Notes: generated by a model from the sequence alone, not told the origin. DNA of 64,000 nt from Sphaerisporangium krabiense (GCF_014200435.1 NZ_JACHBR010000001.1:2170001-2234000), one strand, 5' to 3'. Positions 9,045 to 17,628 are shown, numbered from the stretch's first letter. Numbers and translations: made by a program.

Positions 9045-10000
9045 CCGGCGGCTCCTCGCCCGGGGGGCCGGGCGTGCTGGTGGCCGTGGACAGCGGCCAG
9101 TCCAGCCTGCGGCTGGCCGTCCTCGGCTCGGGCGCGGTCCACGAGGCGCCCGGCTTCAGCTACTCGGCCGGCGATCCGGTCGCCGCGCTGACGCGGACCA
9201 TCGGCGCGGCGTGGGAGGCCGCGGGCTCCCCCGGCCCCGTGGCCCGCGCCGTGCTCGGCCTGACCGGCCTGCCGTCCCGCCCCGAGGTGCGCGCCCGCCT
9301 CGCCGCGGCGATCGCGGCGCTGCTGGACGCCCGTGAGATCGTGCTGGCCGCCGACAACGTCACCGCGCACGCCGGGGGGCTGCCCGGCGGGCACGGCGTG
9401 GTGATGACGATCGGCACCGGGGTCGGCTGCCTCGCGGTCGACGCGGCCACGCGCACCGCGCGCCGCGTCGACGGGTGGGGCCACCTGTTCGGCGACGACG
9501 GCAGCGCCTTCGCCGTCGGCCGCGCGGGGATCGCCGCGGTGCTGCGCGCGGTGGACGGCCGCGGCCCGCGCACCGCGCTCGCCGGACCCGCCGGGCGGCG
9601 CTACGGCTCGGTCCACGAGATGACGTTCGCCCTCTACACCTCGCGCAACACCGTCGACGACACCGCCAGGTTCGCCCCCGAAGTGGTCGCGGCGGCCGAG
9701 GCGGGGGACGAGGTGGCCGACGGCATCGTCCGCGCGGCCGGGCACGCGCTGGCCCACACGGCCACGGCGGCGGTCGCCACGATCTCCGGCGACGACCCGG
9801 TCCCGCTGGCGCGCACGGGGCGGCTCGTCGAAGGGGACAGCCTGCTCGTCCGCACCTTCCTGACCGGCCTCGCCGCCGCCTGCCCGCGCGCGCGGCCCGT
9901 GCCCGCCGAGGGCACGTCCCTGGACGGCGCGCGCAGGCTCGCCACCGCGCCGGACCCCGGCGCCCAGGGTCTGCCCGTTCATATCTACCGAGGTTCGTGA
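9041..10000 (+). CDS. BadF/BadG/BcrA/BcrD-type ATPase, N-acetyl amino sugar kinase-like
   Basis: This 319-residue protein starts at an ATGA overlap with the permease gene. It is an ASKHA-fold kinase: the phosphate-1 motif VAVDSGQSSLRLAV is near residue 13, a second glycine-rich motif is MTIGTGVGCLAV, and GWGHLFGDDGSAFAVG is characteristic of N-acetylglucosamine kinase-like members of the BadF family. The expected reaction is ATP-dependent 6-phosphorylation of the imported amino sugar, feeding NanE encoded next. The exact epimer cannot be settled from sequence. Confidence 0.82.
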   Translation: MTGGSSPGGPGVLVAVDSGQSSLRLAVLGSGAVHEAPGFSYSAGDPVAALTRTIGAAWEAAGSPGPVARAVLGLTGLPSRPEVRARLAAAIAALLDAREIVLAADNVTAHAGGLPGGHGVVMTIGTGVGCLAVDAATRTARRVDGWGHLFGDDGSAFAVGRAGIAAVLRAVDGRGPRTALAGPAGRRYGSVHEMTFALYTSRNTVDDTARFAPEVVAAAEAGDEVADGIVRAAGHALAHTATAAVATISGDDPVPLARTGRLVEGDSLLVRTFLTGLAAACPRARPVPAEGTSLDGARRLATAPDPGAQGLPVHIYRGS

Positions 10001-10003
10001 ATC

Positions 10004-10669
10004 ATGCTGCCATTCCCATCGCGTTCGCTGGTCGTCTCCTGCCAGGCGACGGCGTCCAGTCCGCTGCGGGACCCCGACCCCATGGCCAGGATGGCCCGCG
10101 CCGCCGAGGAGGGCGGAGCCGTCGCGATCCGCGCCAACGGCCCCGCCGACGTGGCGGCGATCGCGCGCGCGGTCGCGATCCCGATCATCGGCATCAACAA
10201 GACCGGCGATCCGCGTGGCGTCTACATCACGCCCACCGCCGACGCCGCGGGCGAGGTCGTCGCCGCCGGGGCCAGGCTGGTGGCCGTCGACGGCACGACC
10301 CGGCCCCGGCCGGACGGCGCCACGCTCGCCGAGCAGATCGCGCGGATCCACGACGAGTACGGCGTGCCGGTCATGGCGGACGTGGACCACCACGAGGCGG
10401 GGCTCGCCGCCCGCGAGGCGGGCGCGGACATCGTCGCGACCACGCTGTCCGGCTACACGGGCCCTGGGCCCGTGCCCGAGGGCCCCGACCTGGAACTGGT
10501 CGCCTCGCTGGTCGCCGCGCTGGACTGCCCCGTGATCGCGGAGGGCCGGTACTGGACGCCCGAGCAGGCGCGCGAGGCCGTCGAGGCGGGCGCCTACGCG
10601 GTCGTCGTCGGCACGGCGATCACCAACCCCGGCGCGCTCACCGGCCGCTTCCGGCGGGCCCTTTCATGA
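10004..10669 (+). CDS. nanE: N-acetylmannosamine-6-phosphate 2-epimerase
   Basis: The 221-residue TIM-barrel protein carries the NanE signatures LVVSCQA near the start, IGINKTGDP, ADVDHHEAGLAAREAGADIV, and the C-terminal AEGRYWTPEQAREAVEAGAYAVVVGTAIT. The enzyme interconverts ManNAc-6-P and GlcNAc-6-P. It begins three bases after the kinase stop and overlaps the next gene. With the kinase it defines a ManNAc/GlcNAc route, although deacetylase and deaminase genes (nagA, nagB) are not in this operon and must be elsewhere. Confidence 0.9.
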   Translation: MLPFPSRSLVVSCQATASSPLRDPDPMARMARAAEEGGAVAIRANGPADVAAIARAVAIPIIGINKTGDPRGVYITPTADAAGEVVAAGARLVAVDGTTRPRPDGATLAEQIARIHDEYGVPVMADVDHHEAGLAAREAGADIVATTLSGYTGPGPVPEGPDLELVASLVAALDCPVIAEGRYWTPEQAREAVEAGAYAVVVGTAITNPGALTGRFRRALS

Positions 10670-11955
10670 GGGCGGGCCACGGACGGAGCCCGCTGCCGGT
10701 CCCGCCGGGCACGCCGCTCGGCGGGTACGCGGCCAGGACCGGGGTCTCCACCGGGGTGCTCGACGAGCTGGAGGTCGCCGCGGTCACCGTCGAGACCGGC
10801 GGCACGCGGCTGGTCTGGGTGGTCGCGGACCTGCCGTTCGTCAACGTCGACCTGGCCGACCGGGTGCGGCGGGCGGTGCGCGACGCGATCCCCGGGGTGC
10901 GGCCGGAGGACGTGTGGGTCTCGGCGACCCACACCCACTCCGGGCCGGACAGCTCCTGCCCCGCCGAGCCCTCGCGCACGCCGGACCGGTGGCTGGAGGA
11001 CGTCCCGGCCGCCGCGGTCGCCGCCGCGCGCGCCGCGGTCGCCACCGAGCGCGAGTCCCTCCTGAGCGTGCGGCGCGGACGGCTGGCCGGGGTGGGCGGG
11101 CAGCGCTCCGGCGCGCGGCCGCGGCGCACGGTGCCGATCGACGTCCTGTCCTTCGAGGCCCCGGACGGCGGCACGCGCGGCCTGATCGTCGTGGCGCCCG
11201 TGCACCCGACCGTACTGGGCGCGGACAACCTGCTGGTCAGCGCGGACCTCACCGGCGCCGCACGCCGGGCGCTCGCCGCCCACCCGGCGCTCGCCCGCGA
11301 CGGCGCGCGCCCCTGGGCGGTGGTCGCGACCGGCGCGGCGGGCGACGTGAGCACCCGGCCGCACCGCCACGCGCAGACGCCGCGGGAGTGCGACCGTCTG
11401 GGCGCGCTGGTCGCGGACCGCGTCGTCCGGGCGCTGCGCGAGCCCGCCCGCGCGGTCGTCCCGATCGGCGCGCCCGCCGAGGCGCGCCTGGAGCACGTCC
11501 CCGTCCCGCCGAGGCCGCGCGACGCGCCCGCGCTCGCCGGCCGGCTGGAGGAGGAGCTGCGGCGGGTGGAACGGCGCGGCGACCCGGTCGCGACGCGTAC
11601 CGCCTGGACGGCGCTCCAGGCGGCGCGGCTCGCCGCCGACGGCCCCCCGCCCCCGGAGCGGCCGTCCTGCGCGGTGTCGGTCATCAGGCTCGGCACGGTC
11701 GCGCTGGTGGCCCTGGGCGGCGAGCCCTACCTGGACCTGGCGGCACGGCTGGAGGAGTCCGTCGGCGGGACCACCGTCCTCGTCGGCTACACCAACGGCT
11801 ATTTGGGCTACCTGCCCGTGCGCGCCGCCTACCGCCGGCCGGTCTACGAGGTTCTTCGCTCGCCGGTCGCCGAGGGCGGCGCCGAGCGGGTGATCGCCCG
11901 CGCCGCCGCCCTCGTCCCGTCCCCCACAGCACCATCATCGGAGGAACACCCGTGA
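10666..11955 (+). CDS. Neutral/alkaline non-lysosomal ceramidase-like metallohydrolase
   Basis: The product is 429 residues from the ATG overlapping the nanE stop. VSATHTHSGPDSS near residue 85 gives the His-x-His zinc site typical of the neutral ceramidase N-terminal domain, and ATGAAGDVSTRPH further on is another conserved block. The C-terminal YTNGYLGYLPVRAAYRRPVYEV also matches the family. There is no signal peptide, unlike secreted ceramidases, so it is cytoplasmic and probably acts on an amide of an imported amino sugar rather than on ceramide. Close relatives recur in operons of this type; the substrate is an inference. Confidence 0.75.
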   Translation: MRAGHGRSPLPVPPGTPLGGYAARTGVSTGVLDELEVAAVTVETGGTRLVWVVADLPFVNVDLADRVRRAVRDAIPGVRPEDVWVSATHTHSGPDSSCPAEPSRTPDRWLEDVPAAAVAAARAAVATERESLLSVRRGRLAGVGGQRSGARPRRTVPIDVLSFEAPDGGTRGLIVVAPVHPTVLGADNLLVSADLTGAARRALAAHPALARDGARPWAVVATGAAGDVSTRPHRHAQTPRECDRLGALVADRVVRALREPARAVVPIGAPAEARLEHVPVPPRPRDAPALAGRLEEELRRVERRGDPVATRTAWTALQAARLAADGPPPPERPSCAVSVIRLGTVALVALGGEPYLDLAARLEESVGGTTVLVGYTNGYLGYLPVRAAYRRPVYEVLRSPVAEGGAERVIARAAALVPSPTAPSSEEHP

Positions 11956-12716
11956 CCAATCCGACCCTCGACCGCCCGCCCGCCGTGCAGGTGCTGCAGG
12001 ACGCGATGGACCGCGTCCTCACCACCCAGCGCCCGGCGATCGCGCAGGCGGCGCGCCTGTGCGCCGACGCGCTCGCCGGTTCCGGCATCATCCAGGCGTT
12101 CGGCACCGGGCACTCCCGCTCGTTCACCATGGAGATCGCCGGCCGCGCGGGCGGGCTGGTGCCCGCGAACCAGATCGCGATCAAGGATCTCGTCATGCAC
12201 GGCGGCGCCGCCCCCGCCGAGATCCTCGATCCCACCAGCGAGCGGGACCCCTCGCTCGCGCGGCGCATCTGGTCGCTGCACGACATCCGCGCGGACGACG
12301 TCTTCCTGATCGCCTCCAACTCCGGCATCAACGGCACGATCGTCGAGATGGCCAAGCTCGCGCGGGAGAACGGCAACGCCGTCGTCGCGGTCACCTCCGT
12401 GGCGCACAGCAGGAACACGCCCTCCCGGCACCCGTCGGGGCGGCGGCTGCTCGACGAGGCGGACGTCGTGATCGACAACTGCGGCGTGCCCGGCGACGCG
12501 GCCTACACGCTCGCCAACGGCGCCAAGATCGTCCCGACCTCGACCATGACGAGCGTGCTCATCGCCCAGCTCATCACCGCCGAGATCTGCGCGGACCTGC
12601 TCGCGCGCGGCATCGCCCCGCCGGTCTACCTGTCCGCCAACATCCCGGCCGGGGACGACCACAACGAGCGGGTCCTGGCCAAGTACGCCGCCCGGATCCG
12701 CAAGAGCGAGCCCTGA
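11952..12716 (+). CDS. SIS-domain sugar-phosphate protein
   Basis: The 254-residue protein starts with a GTG that overlaps the previous stop and is preceded by GGAGGAACACCC. It is a single SIS (sugar isomerase) domain, with GSGIIQAFGTGHSRSFTMEI and DVFLIASNSGINGTIVEMA as phosphosugar-binding segments, and AKIVPTSTMTSVLIAQ near the C-terminus. It is shorter than a GlmS or a MurQ etherase and resembles the uncharacterised UPF0309-type SIS proteins. As the last gene of the operon it should bind or transform the phosphorylated amino sugar. Confidence 0.82.
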   Translation: MTNPTLDRPPAVQVLQDAMDRVLTTQRPAIAQAARLCADALAGSGIIQAFGTGHSRSFTMEIAGRAGGLVPANQIAIKDLVMHGGAAPAEILDPTSERDPSLARRIWSLHDIRADDVFLIASNSGINGTIVEMAKLARENGNAVVAVTSVAHSRNTPSRHPSGRRLLDEADVVIDNCGVPGDAAYTLANGAKIVPTSTMTSVLIAQLITAEICADLLARGIAPPVYLSANIPAGDDHNERVLAKYAARIRKSEP

Positions 12717-13122
12717 GGTGTCGCAACCGCCGTCGCGCGCGGCGATCCGTGAAACGCACCGCGAATATGGATTTATCATACGGCCGTAATTCCGGAATCC
12801 CTCCCGTGCCGTGAACGAGCACGAGCCCCCCAGGTCACGGTGCCGCGCGCCCGCGCGGCACCCGGCCGGGGAGCAGGTGACCGAATTCGCGATTCGGCCG
12901 GATCCCCGGTCCGTATAGCGCCGCGTGGGCGGGACGGGCGGCGCCACCGGCCGCTCCGCTGAATACGAATCGCATTCGGCATAACATTCGCCACACCCCC
13001 GCTCCCCTTTCCGCGTTACCGATGAATGGCGACAAATCAGGATCTGTAACTAGTAACTGTTGATTTCCTGAAACATCCCGTTAACGTGGATCTGCACCAC
13101 CAGGTCGCGAAAGGAGTCAGGA
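12717..13122. other. Intergenic region between the amino-sugar operon and the lanthipeptide locus
   Basis: No convincing gene is visible in these 406 bases. The left half has a GC-rich hairpin (12839-12862) and an inverted repeat CCGAAT/ATTCGG (12881-12897). The right half (about 12940-13085) is AT-richer and holds a direct repeat GTAACTA/GTAACTG (13046-13059), likely within the promoter of the precursor genes. Confidence 0.5.
12839..12862 (+). terminator. Strong GC hairpin, probable end of the amino-sugar operon transcript
   Basis: GGTGCCGCGCG (12839-12849) and CGCGCGGCACC (12852-12862) are perfectly complementary 11-mers. No T-run follows, so it may act as a Rho-assisted or transcript-stabilising hairpin rather than a classical terminator. 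Confidence 0.45.
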
Positions 13123-13314
13123 ATGCCGGTCCCCCTGGAACGCTCCGAGCAGATCATCGCCGCGTGGCGCAGCGGCGCGGCGGACGCCGACGGCTGGGAG
13201 AACCCCGCCGGTCCGCCGCTAGCCCGGTACGCCGAGTCGGAGATCACAGCGGCCTTCGCCGAGACGCGCAGACCCACCGCGTGCACCGGCGCCAACACCA
13301 TCCCGTGCTGCTGA
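13123..13314 (+). CDS. Class II lanthipeptide precursor 1
   Basis: This 63-residue peptide has a mersacidin-like leader: SEQIIAAWRSG (residues 8-18) and WENPAGPPLARYAESE (25-40), compared from memory with the IIRSW...NPAGNPFSEL pattern of the mersacidin leader. The C-terminal end PTACTGANTIPCC has Thr at 52, 55 and 59 and Cys at 54, 62 and 63, enough for three thioether rings. No double-Gly or Gly-Ala cleavage site precedes the core; an RR pair is at 49-50. AAAGGAG precedes the ATG. It is followed 23 bases later by a paralogue and then LanM, which fixes its role as the substrate of that enzyme. Confidence 0.88.
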   Translation: MPVPLERSEQIIAAWRSGAADADGWENPAGPPLARYAESEITAAFAETRRPTACTGANTIPCC

Positions 13315-13337
13315 CCAAAAGCCAGAGGGAGCAACAG

Positions 13338-13529
13338 ATGCCAGTGACAACGGAACGCTCCGAAGAGATCATCGCCGCGTGGCGCAGCGGCGCTGCGGAC
13401 ATCGACGGCTGGGAGAACCCGGCCGGTCCGCTGCTGAGCCGGTACGCCGAGTCGGAGCTCACGACCGCCTTCATCGAGACGCGCAGGGCCAGCGCGTGCA
13501 CCGGCTCCTTCACCCACCAGTGCTGCTGA
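13338..13529 (+). CDS. Class II lanthipeptide precursor 2
   Basis: This 63-residue paralogue of the preceding peptide is identical at 48 of 63 positions by hand count, with no gaps. The leader is nearly unchanged (IIAAWRSGAADIDGWENPAG). The core ASACTGSFTHQCC keeps the hydroxyl residue at 52, Cys54, Thr55, Thr59, Cys62 and Cys63, while 57, 58, 60 and 61 differ, so ring-forming positions are conserved and loop residues vary. GAGGGAG precedes its ATG. LanM begins 19 bases downstream. It is either a two-component partner or a diversified second product. Confidence 0.88.
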   Translation: MPVTTERSEEIIAAWRSGAADIDGWENPAGPLLSRYAESELTTAFIETRRASACTGSFTHQCC

Positions 13530-13548
13530 CCGACGAAGGGTGAGAAGC

Positions 13549-16422
13549 ATGGCCGGGGACTTCGACCCGTCGCTCGACCACCTGACCGCCCCGGCGCTGC
13601 GCAGGCTGTCGGCCGTACTGGCTTCGGTCCCCGGCCTCACGGCGGCGGAGGCCCGTGTGATCCACCGGGGCGCGGCGGAGGCACTGGAGGAGACCGTCCG
13701 CCGCAAGGTGAACCGGGTCCTGCTGCTGGAGCTCAACGCGGCCAGGATCAGCGGCCGGCTGACGGGCGCGACCCCGGAGGACCGGTGGCGTGAGTGGAAG
13801 GCGACGGCCGCGACCCCGGAGTTCTGGCGCTCGCTGACCCCGCACTACCCGACGATGCGCTCCCGGCTCGCCGTGATCGTGGCCAACCGGTGCGCCGCGG
13901 CCGAGGAGCTGGCCCGCAGGTTCGCCGCCGACCGGGCCGACCTCGCCGCGCTGCCCGGCGCCCCGGGCGGCGACCTGACCCAGGTCCGGTTCGGCGCGGG
14001 CGACAGCCACCGCGGCGGGCGCGCGGTCGCCGTCCTGCACGGCTCCGACGGGCGGGTCGTCTACAAGCCGCGGTCCCTCGCCGTGGACCGCGAGCTGGCA
14101 CGCCTGATCGCCCGCCTGGCGCCCGCGCTGCCCCACGGCACGGTGATCCGCGTTCCCGAGGTGCTCAGCCGCCTGGAGTACGGCTGGGCGGAGCACATCG
14201 CGCACCGCTACTGCGCCGGCGACGCCGAGCTGCGCGCCTTCTACCGGGGCATCGGGCACTGGCTCGCGCTGATGCGCCTGGTCGGCGGCAGCGACCTGCA
14301 CGCGGAGAACCTGATCGCGGCCGGGCCCGCGCCGGTCGTCGTCGACTGCGAGACGCTGTTCACCCCGCACGCCGCCCTCAAGCCGTCCGGCCACGGCGCG
14401 GCGGTCGACCGCGCGTCCGAGCTGCTCATGGGGTCAGTGCTGCGCATCGGCCTGCTGCCCGGCCGTGGCGCCGCGCTCGGCTGGCGGGGCGTGGACGTCT
14501 CCGCCCTCGGCGCGCTGCCCGGCCAGCAGCCGCACGTGCGGGTGCCCGTCGTCGTCGACGCGGGCACGGACACGGCCAGGGTGGGCGTCCAGCGCGTGGA
14601 GATGGAGGCGGTGGGCAACCACCCGAGCCCCGACCCCGTTCTCGCCCGCTACTGGGACCTGGTGCTGGACGGGTTCGCCGAGCTGTCCCGCCACCTGGAC
14701 GCGCTGGACCGGCGCGGCGACCTCGGCGGGATGCTGGCCGGCTTCGCCGACCTGCCCGTCCGCGTGGTGCCGCGCGCCACCGAGGCGTACGCCGAGCTGG
14801 CCCGCATGCTGTGGCATCCCGGTTCGCTGCACGACGAGGCCGCCGCGTGCCGCGAGGCCGCGCGCCTGCTGACCGAGCACGCCGGCAACCAGCCGGGCGC
14901 GCCGCCGGACCCCAAGGTCATCGACGCCGAGGTGACCGAGTTGCTGAACGGCGACATCCCCTTCTTCGCCACGACCCCGGCCCGCGGCCGCATGGACGGC
15001 CCCGGCGGCACCGCCTTCGGAGAAGAACAGGACCTCATCGCGGACGCGCTGCGGCGCTGGCGCGAGCGCGAGTCGGCCCTGGACCGCGACGTGATCCGGG
15101 CCGCCCTCGTCAGCGCCTACCTCAACGAGGGCTGGCTGCCCCGGACCGCGCGGATGGCCGCCCCCCTGATCCGGCACGACGACCTGGACCCGCGCCGCCG
15201 CCGGCTGGCGGCCGGCATGGCGCGCCGCCTGCTGGACGCGGCGGTGCGCGGCGACGACGGCACGGTGACCTGGATCGCCCCGGTGCTGACCTCCTCCGGC
15301 TGGTCGGTGCAGTCGCTGACCGCCGACGTGTACGGCGGGGCGCACGGGGTCGCGATCACGCTGGCCGCCTACGCGGCCGAGACCGCGCGGGGCGAGGCCG
15401 ACGAGGTGCCGGGTCTCGACCGGCTGCTGGCCGACCTGCTCCACACGATCAGGCTGGCCGAGGATGACGACGCCGCCCTGCGCCGCTCGGCGACGCCCCG
15501 TCGGCCCGACCCGCCGGGAGGGTACGTCGGCATCGGCTCGTGGATCTGGAGCTGGCTTCTGCTCGGCCGGCTCGGCGCCGTGGCGGACCACGAGGCCCTG
15601 ACCCGGGCGTGCGCGCTGGCCGGGGAGCTGCCCGCGGCGGTGGCGGCGGACGAGGTCTACGACCTGCTCGGCGGGATGGCGGGCGCCGTGGTGCCGCTGC
15701 TGCGCCTGGCGGGGCGCGCCGGCGACGCGCGGTACGCGGCACAGGCCGGCGAGATCGGCGAGCGGCTCGTCACGCTGGCCGCCGACGACGGCCGGGGGGC
15801 GCGCTGGCCCAACGCCGACAACCGGACCGGGCTCGGCGGCATGGCGCACGGCTCCACCGGCATCGGCTGGGCGCTCGCCCGGCTGTCCGACGCCGGGGTG
15901 CCCGGGGCCGAACGGTTCGCCGCCCTGGCCGACCGGGCCTTCCTGTTCGAGGAGTCCCTGTACGACGCGGACGGGGACGGCTGGCTGGACCTGCGCGAGA
16001 CCGAGCCGCAGGTGACGGCGAGCGCGTGGTGCCACGGGGCCGGCGGCATCGGCGTCGTCGCGGCCGACCTACTGGCCCGCCGCGCCTCCCCCCGGTGGCA
16101 GGACGTGCTGCGCCGCGCGGCCGCGTCCTGCTGGAAACTCGGCATGGGCTGGAACCACACGCTGTGCCACGGCGATCTCGGCAACTGGGAGGTGCTGGAT
16201 CGGGCGGTCGAGGCCGGGCTCGGCCCCGGGGGACTGACCCGCGAGCACCTGTACGCGTACATGATCGGCACCGTCGAGGAGCACGGCCCGATCACCGGCC
16301 TGGCCCGCGACGCCTTCGCCCCCGGCCTGCTCCCGGGCATGTGCGGCATCCTCTACCAACTCCTCCGCGCCCGCCCCGGCACGCCCCTGCCCTCGGTGCT
16401 GCTCCCCGACCCGGGGGCGTGA
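13549..16422 (+). CDS. lanM: Class II lanthipeptide synthetase LanM
   Basis: The 957-residue enzyme starts at the ATG at 13549, eight bases after AAGGG; a GTG three codons upstream is less well placed. The N-terminal DUF4135 dehydratase half shows VVYKPRSLAVD (about residue 168) and SDLHAENLIAAGPAPVVVDCETLF (about 250-270). The C-terminal LanC-like cyclase half has the active-site His segment LGGMAHGSTGIGWAL and zinc ligands in WCHGAGGIG (about residue 827) and LCHGDLGN (about 872). It phosphorylates and eliminates Ser/Thr hydroxyls and then adds Cys thiols to form (methyl)lanthionine. All catalytic motifs are intact. The genes before and after are unrelated, so it works with the two precursors only. 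Confidence 0.95.
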   Translation: MAGDFDPSLDHLTAPALRRLSAVLASVPGLTAAEARVIHRGAAEALEETVRRKVNRVLLLELNAARISGRLTGATPEDRWREWKATAATPEFWRSLTPHYPTMRSRLAVIVANRCAAAEELARRFAADRADLAALPGAPGGDLTQVRFGAGDSHRGGRAVAVLHGSDGRVVYKPRSLAVDRELARLIARLAPALPHGTVIRVPEVLSRLEYGWAEHIAHRYCAGDAELRAFYRGIGHWLALMRLVGGSDLHAENLIAAGPAPVVVDCETLFTPHAALKPSGHGAAVDRASELLMGSVLRIGLLPGRGAALGWRGVDVSALGALPGQQPHVRVPVVVDAGTDTARVGVQRVEMEAVGNHPSPDPVLARYWDLVLDGFAELSRHLDALDRRGDLGGMLAGFADLPVRVVPRATEAYAELARMLWHPGSLHDEAAACREAARLLTEHAGNQPGAPPDPKVIDAEVTELLNGDIPFFATTPARGRMDGPGGTAFGEEQDLIADALRRWRERESALDRDVIRAALVSAYLNEGWLPRTARMAAPLIRHDDLDPRRRRLAAGMARRLLDAAVRGDDGTVTWIAPVLTSSGWSVQSLTADVYGGAHGVAITLAAYAAETARGEADEVPGLDRLLADLLHTIRLAEDDDAALRRSATPRRPDPPGGYVGIGSWIWSWLLLGRLGAVADHEALTRACALAGELPAAVAADEVYDLLGGMAGAVVPLLRLAGRAGDARYAAQAGEIGERLVTLAADDGRGARWPNADNRTGLGGMAHGSTGIGWALARLSDAGVPGAERFAALADRAFLFEESLYDADGDGWLDLRETEPQVTASAWCHGAGGIGVVAADLLARRASPRWQDVLRRAAASCWKLGMGWNHTLCHGDLGNWEVLDRAVEAGLGPGGLTREHLYAYMIGTVEEHGPITGLARDAFAPGLLPGMCGILYQLLRARPGTPLPSVLLPDPGA

Positions 16423-16469
16423 CCCGGCGGCACGGACGGGGAGCGCGATCGAGGCTCGGCCGGGGCCCG

Positions 16470-16510
16470 CTGGGGGCTCGCTGGGGGCTCGGTGGGGGCT
16501 CGGTGGGGCG
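16470..16510 (+). repeat. 11-bp tandem repeat downstream of lanM
   Basis: Units CTGGGGGCTCG (16470-16480), CTGGGGGCTCG (16481-16491), GTGGGGGCTCG (16492-16502) and a partial GTGGGGCG (16503-16510) follow one another without gaps, between the lanM stop and the convergent universal stress gene. It could be slippage-generated, G-quadruplex-forming on one strand, or part of a transcription end. Confidence 0.7.
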
Positions 16511-16547
16511 CCGTCCCTCGCCGTCCGGCGGCGGGGCGGCGCGGGCG

Positions 16548-17405
16548 TCATTCCCGGCGGCGGTCCTCCTTCGAGGCGCCGCGGACCACGGCCACCGGGC
16601 AGGACGCGTGGTGCAGCACGGCGTGGCTCGTGGACCCCAGGAGCAGCCCGGCGAAGCCGCCGCGCCCGCGTGAGCCCACGACCAGCAGGTCCGCCTCTGC
16701 CGACGCCTCGGTCAGCACGCGGGCCGGATGCCCGTCCTCCACCTGCGCGACCACCTCGACGCCGGGGTGGCGCTCGCGGTGCGCCGCCAGCGACTCCCCC
16801 AGCCGGCGCGTCTCGTCCGCGGCCTCGCCCGGATCGGACGGCAGGACGCGTTCCTGACCGGAACGCACCCGGACGACCCGCAGCCGCGCCCCGCGCGCCG
16901 CCGCCTCCGCGAAGGCGAACCCGACCGCGGCGTCGCTCGCCACCGACCCGTCCATGCCCACCACGACCTCTCCGGAGGTGACCGCCGCCGGGCCGCGCAC
17001 CACGACGACCGGGCATCGGGCGTACCCGGCCACCCCGAGGGCGACCGAGCCGAGCAGCAGGCCGCGGAACCCGCCGAGGCCGTGGTTGCCCACCACGAGC
17101 ATGCCCGCGTCGGCGGCCAGGCCGAGCAGTGTGGTCCGCGGATCACCGGCGGCGGGCTCGGCGGTCACCCGGGCCTCGACCGGCTCGGCGGCGGCCCGTT
17201 CCGTCGCCTCCTTCAGCACCGTGGCGGCGTTGCCGCGCATCCACCGCCCGACCTCGGCGTGCGGCGCGTCCTCGGGCATCTCGGCGGCCCACTTCGGCAT
17301 GACGTGCACGATCCGCACCGGACGGCCCAGCAGCGCGCCCTCCCGCACGGCCCATCCGACCGCGTCCAGCCCCGCAGGCGAGCCGTCCACCCCGACGATG
17401 ATCAT
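16548..17405 (-). CDS. Tandem-domain universal stress protein
   Basis: The product is 285 residues from the ATG at 17405, preceded by GGGGAGA. Two UspA domains are visible: residues 1-145 beginning IIVGVDGSPAGLDAVGWAV and ending VGNHGLGGFRGLLLGSVALGVAGYARCPVVVV, and residues 150-285 beginning EVVVGMDGSVASDAA and ending VGSRGRGGFAGLLLGSTSHAVLHHASCPVAVV. Both retain the ATP-binding G-x2-G-x9-G(S/T) pattern. Such proteins are classic members of the mycobacterial dormancy regulon. Two DosR-box-like sites lie upstream at 17504-17539, shared with the divergent small membrane proteins. Confidence 0.93.
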   Translation of the reverse strand: MIIVGVDGSPAGLDAVGWAVREGALLGRPVRIVHVMPKWAAEMPEDAPHAEVGRWMRGNAATVLKEATERAAAEPVEARVTAEPAAGDPRTTLLGLAADAGMLVVGNHGLGGFRGLLLGSVALGVAGYARCPVVVVRGPAAVTSGEVVVGMDGSVASDAAVGFAFAEAAARGARLRVVRVRSGQERVLPSDPGEAADETRRLGESLAAHRERHPGVEVVAQVEDGHPARVLTEASAEADLLVVGSRGRGGFAGLLLGSTSHAVLHHASCPVAVVRGASKEDRRRE

Positions 17406-17503
17406 GGTGTCTCCCCGTTCCCCGCGCGGCCGCCGGCGTCCGCGCCACCGACGGGCGGAGTCCCCCCAGACCACACGATGCCCCCCGCCGCACGCCGGGG
17501 TCA

Positions 17504-17539
17504 GGGCCGAAGGTCACCGCGGCGACGGACCTCCGGCCG
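17504..17539. promoter_or_regulatory. Paired DosR-box-like sites, universal stress / DUF3147 divergent promoter
   Basis: GGGCCGAAGGTCAC (17504-17517) and CGGACCTCCGGCCG (17526-17539) resemble the dormancy box (published mycobacterial core GGGACTWWAGTCCC, recalled). Their starts are exactly 22 bp apart, as in two other pairs in this window. The proximal box ends about 99 bases from the universal stress start and 90 from the DUF3147 start. The second copy is degenerate. Confidence 0.55.
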
Positions 17540-17628
17540 GCGCTGGTAGGGCGGGGGGATACGGGGCAGGATCACATGATCCCCGTTCTGCGGCGACGGC
17601 CGGCGGCGGGGACCTCGTGGGGGGCGTC

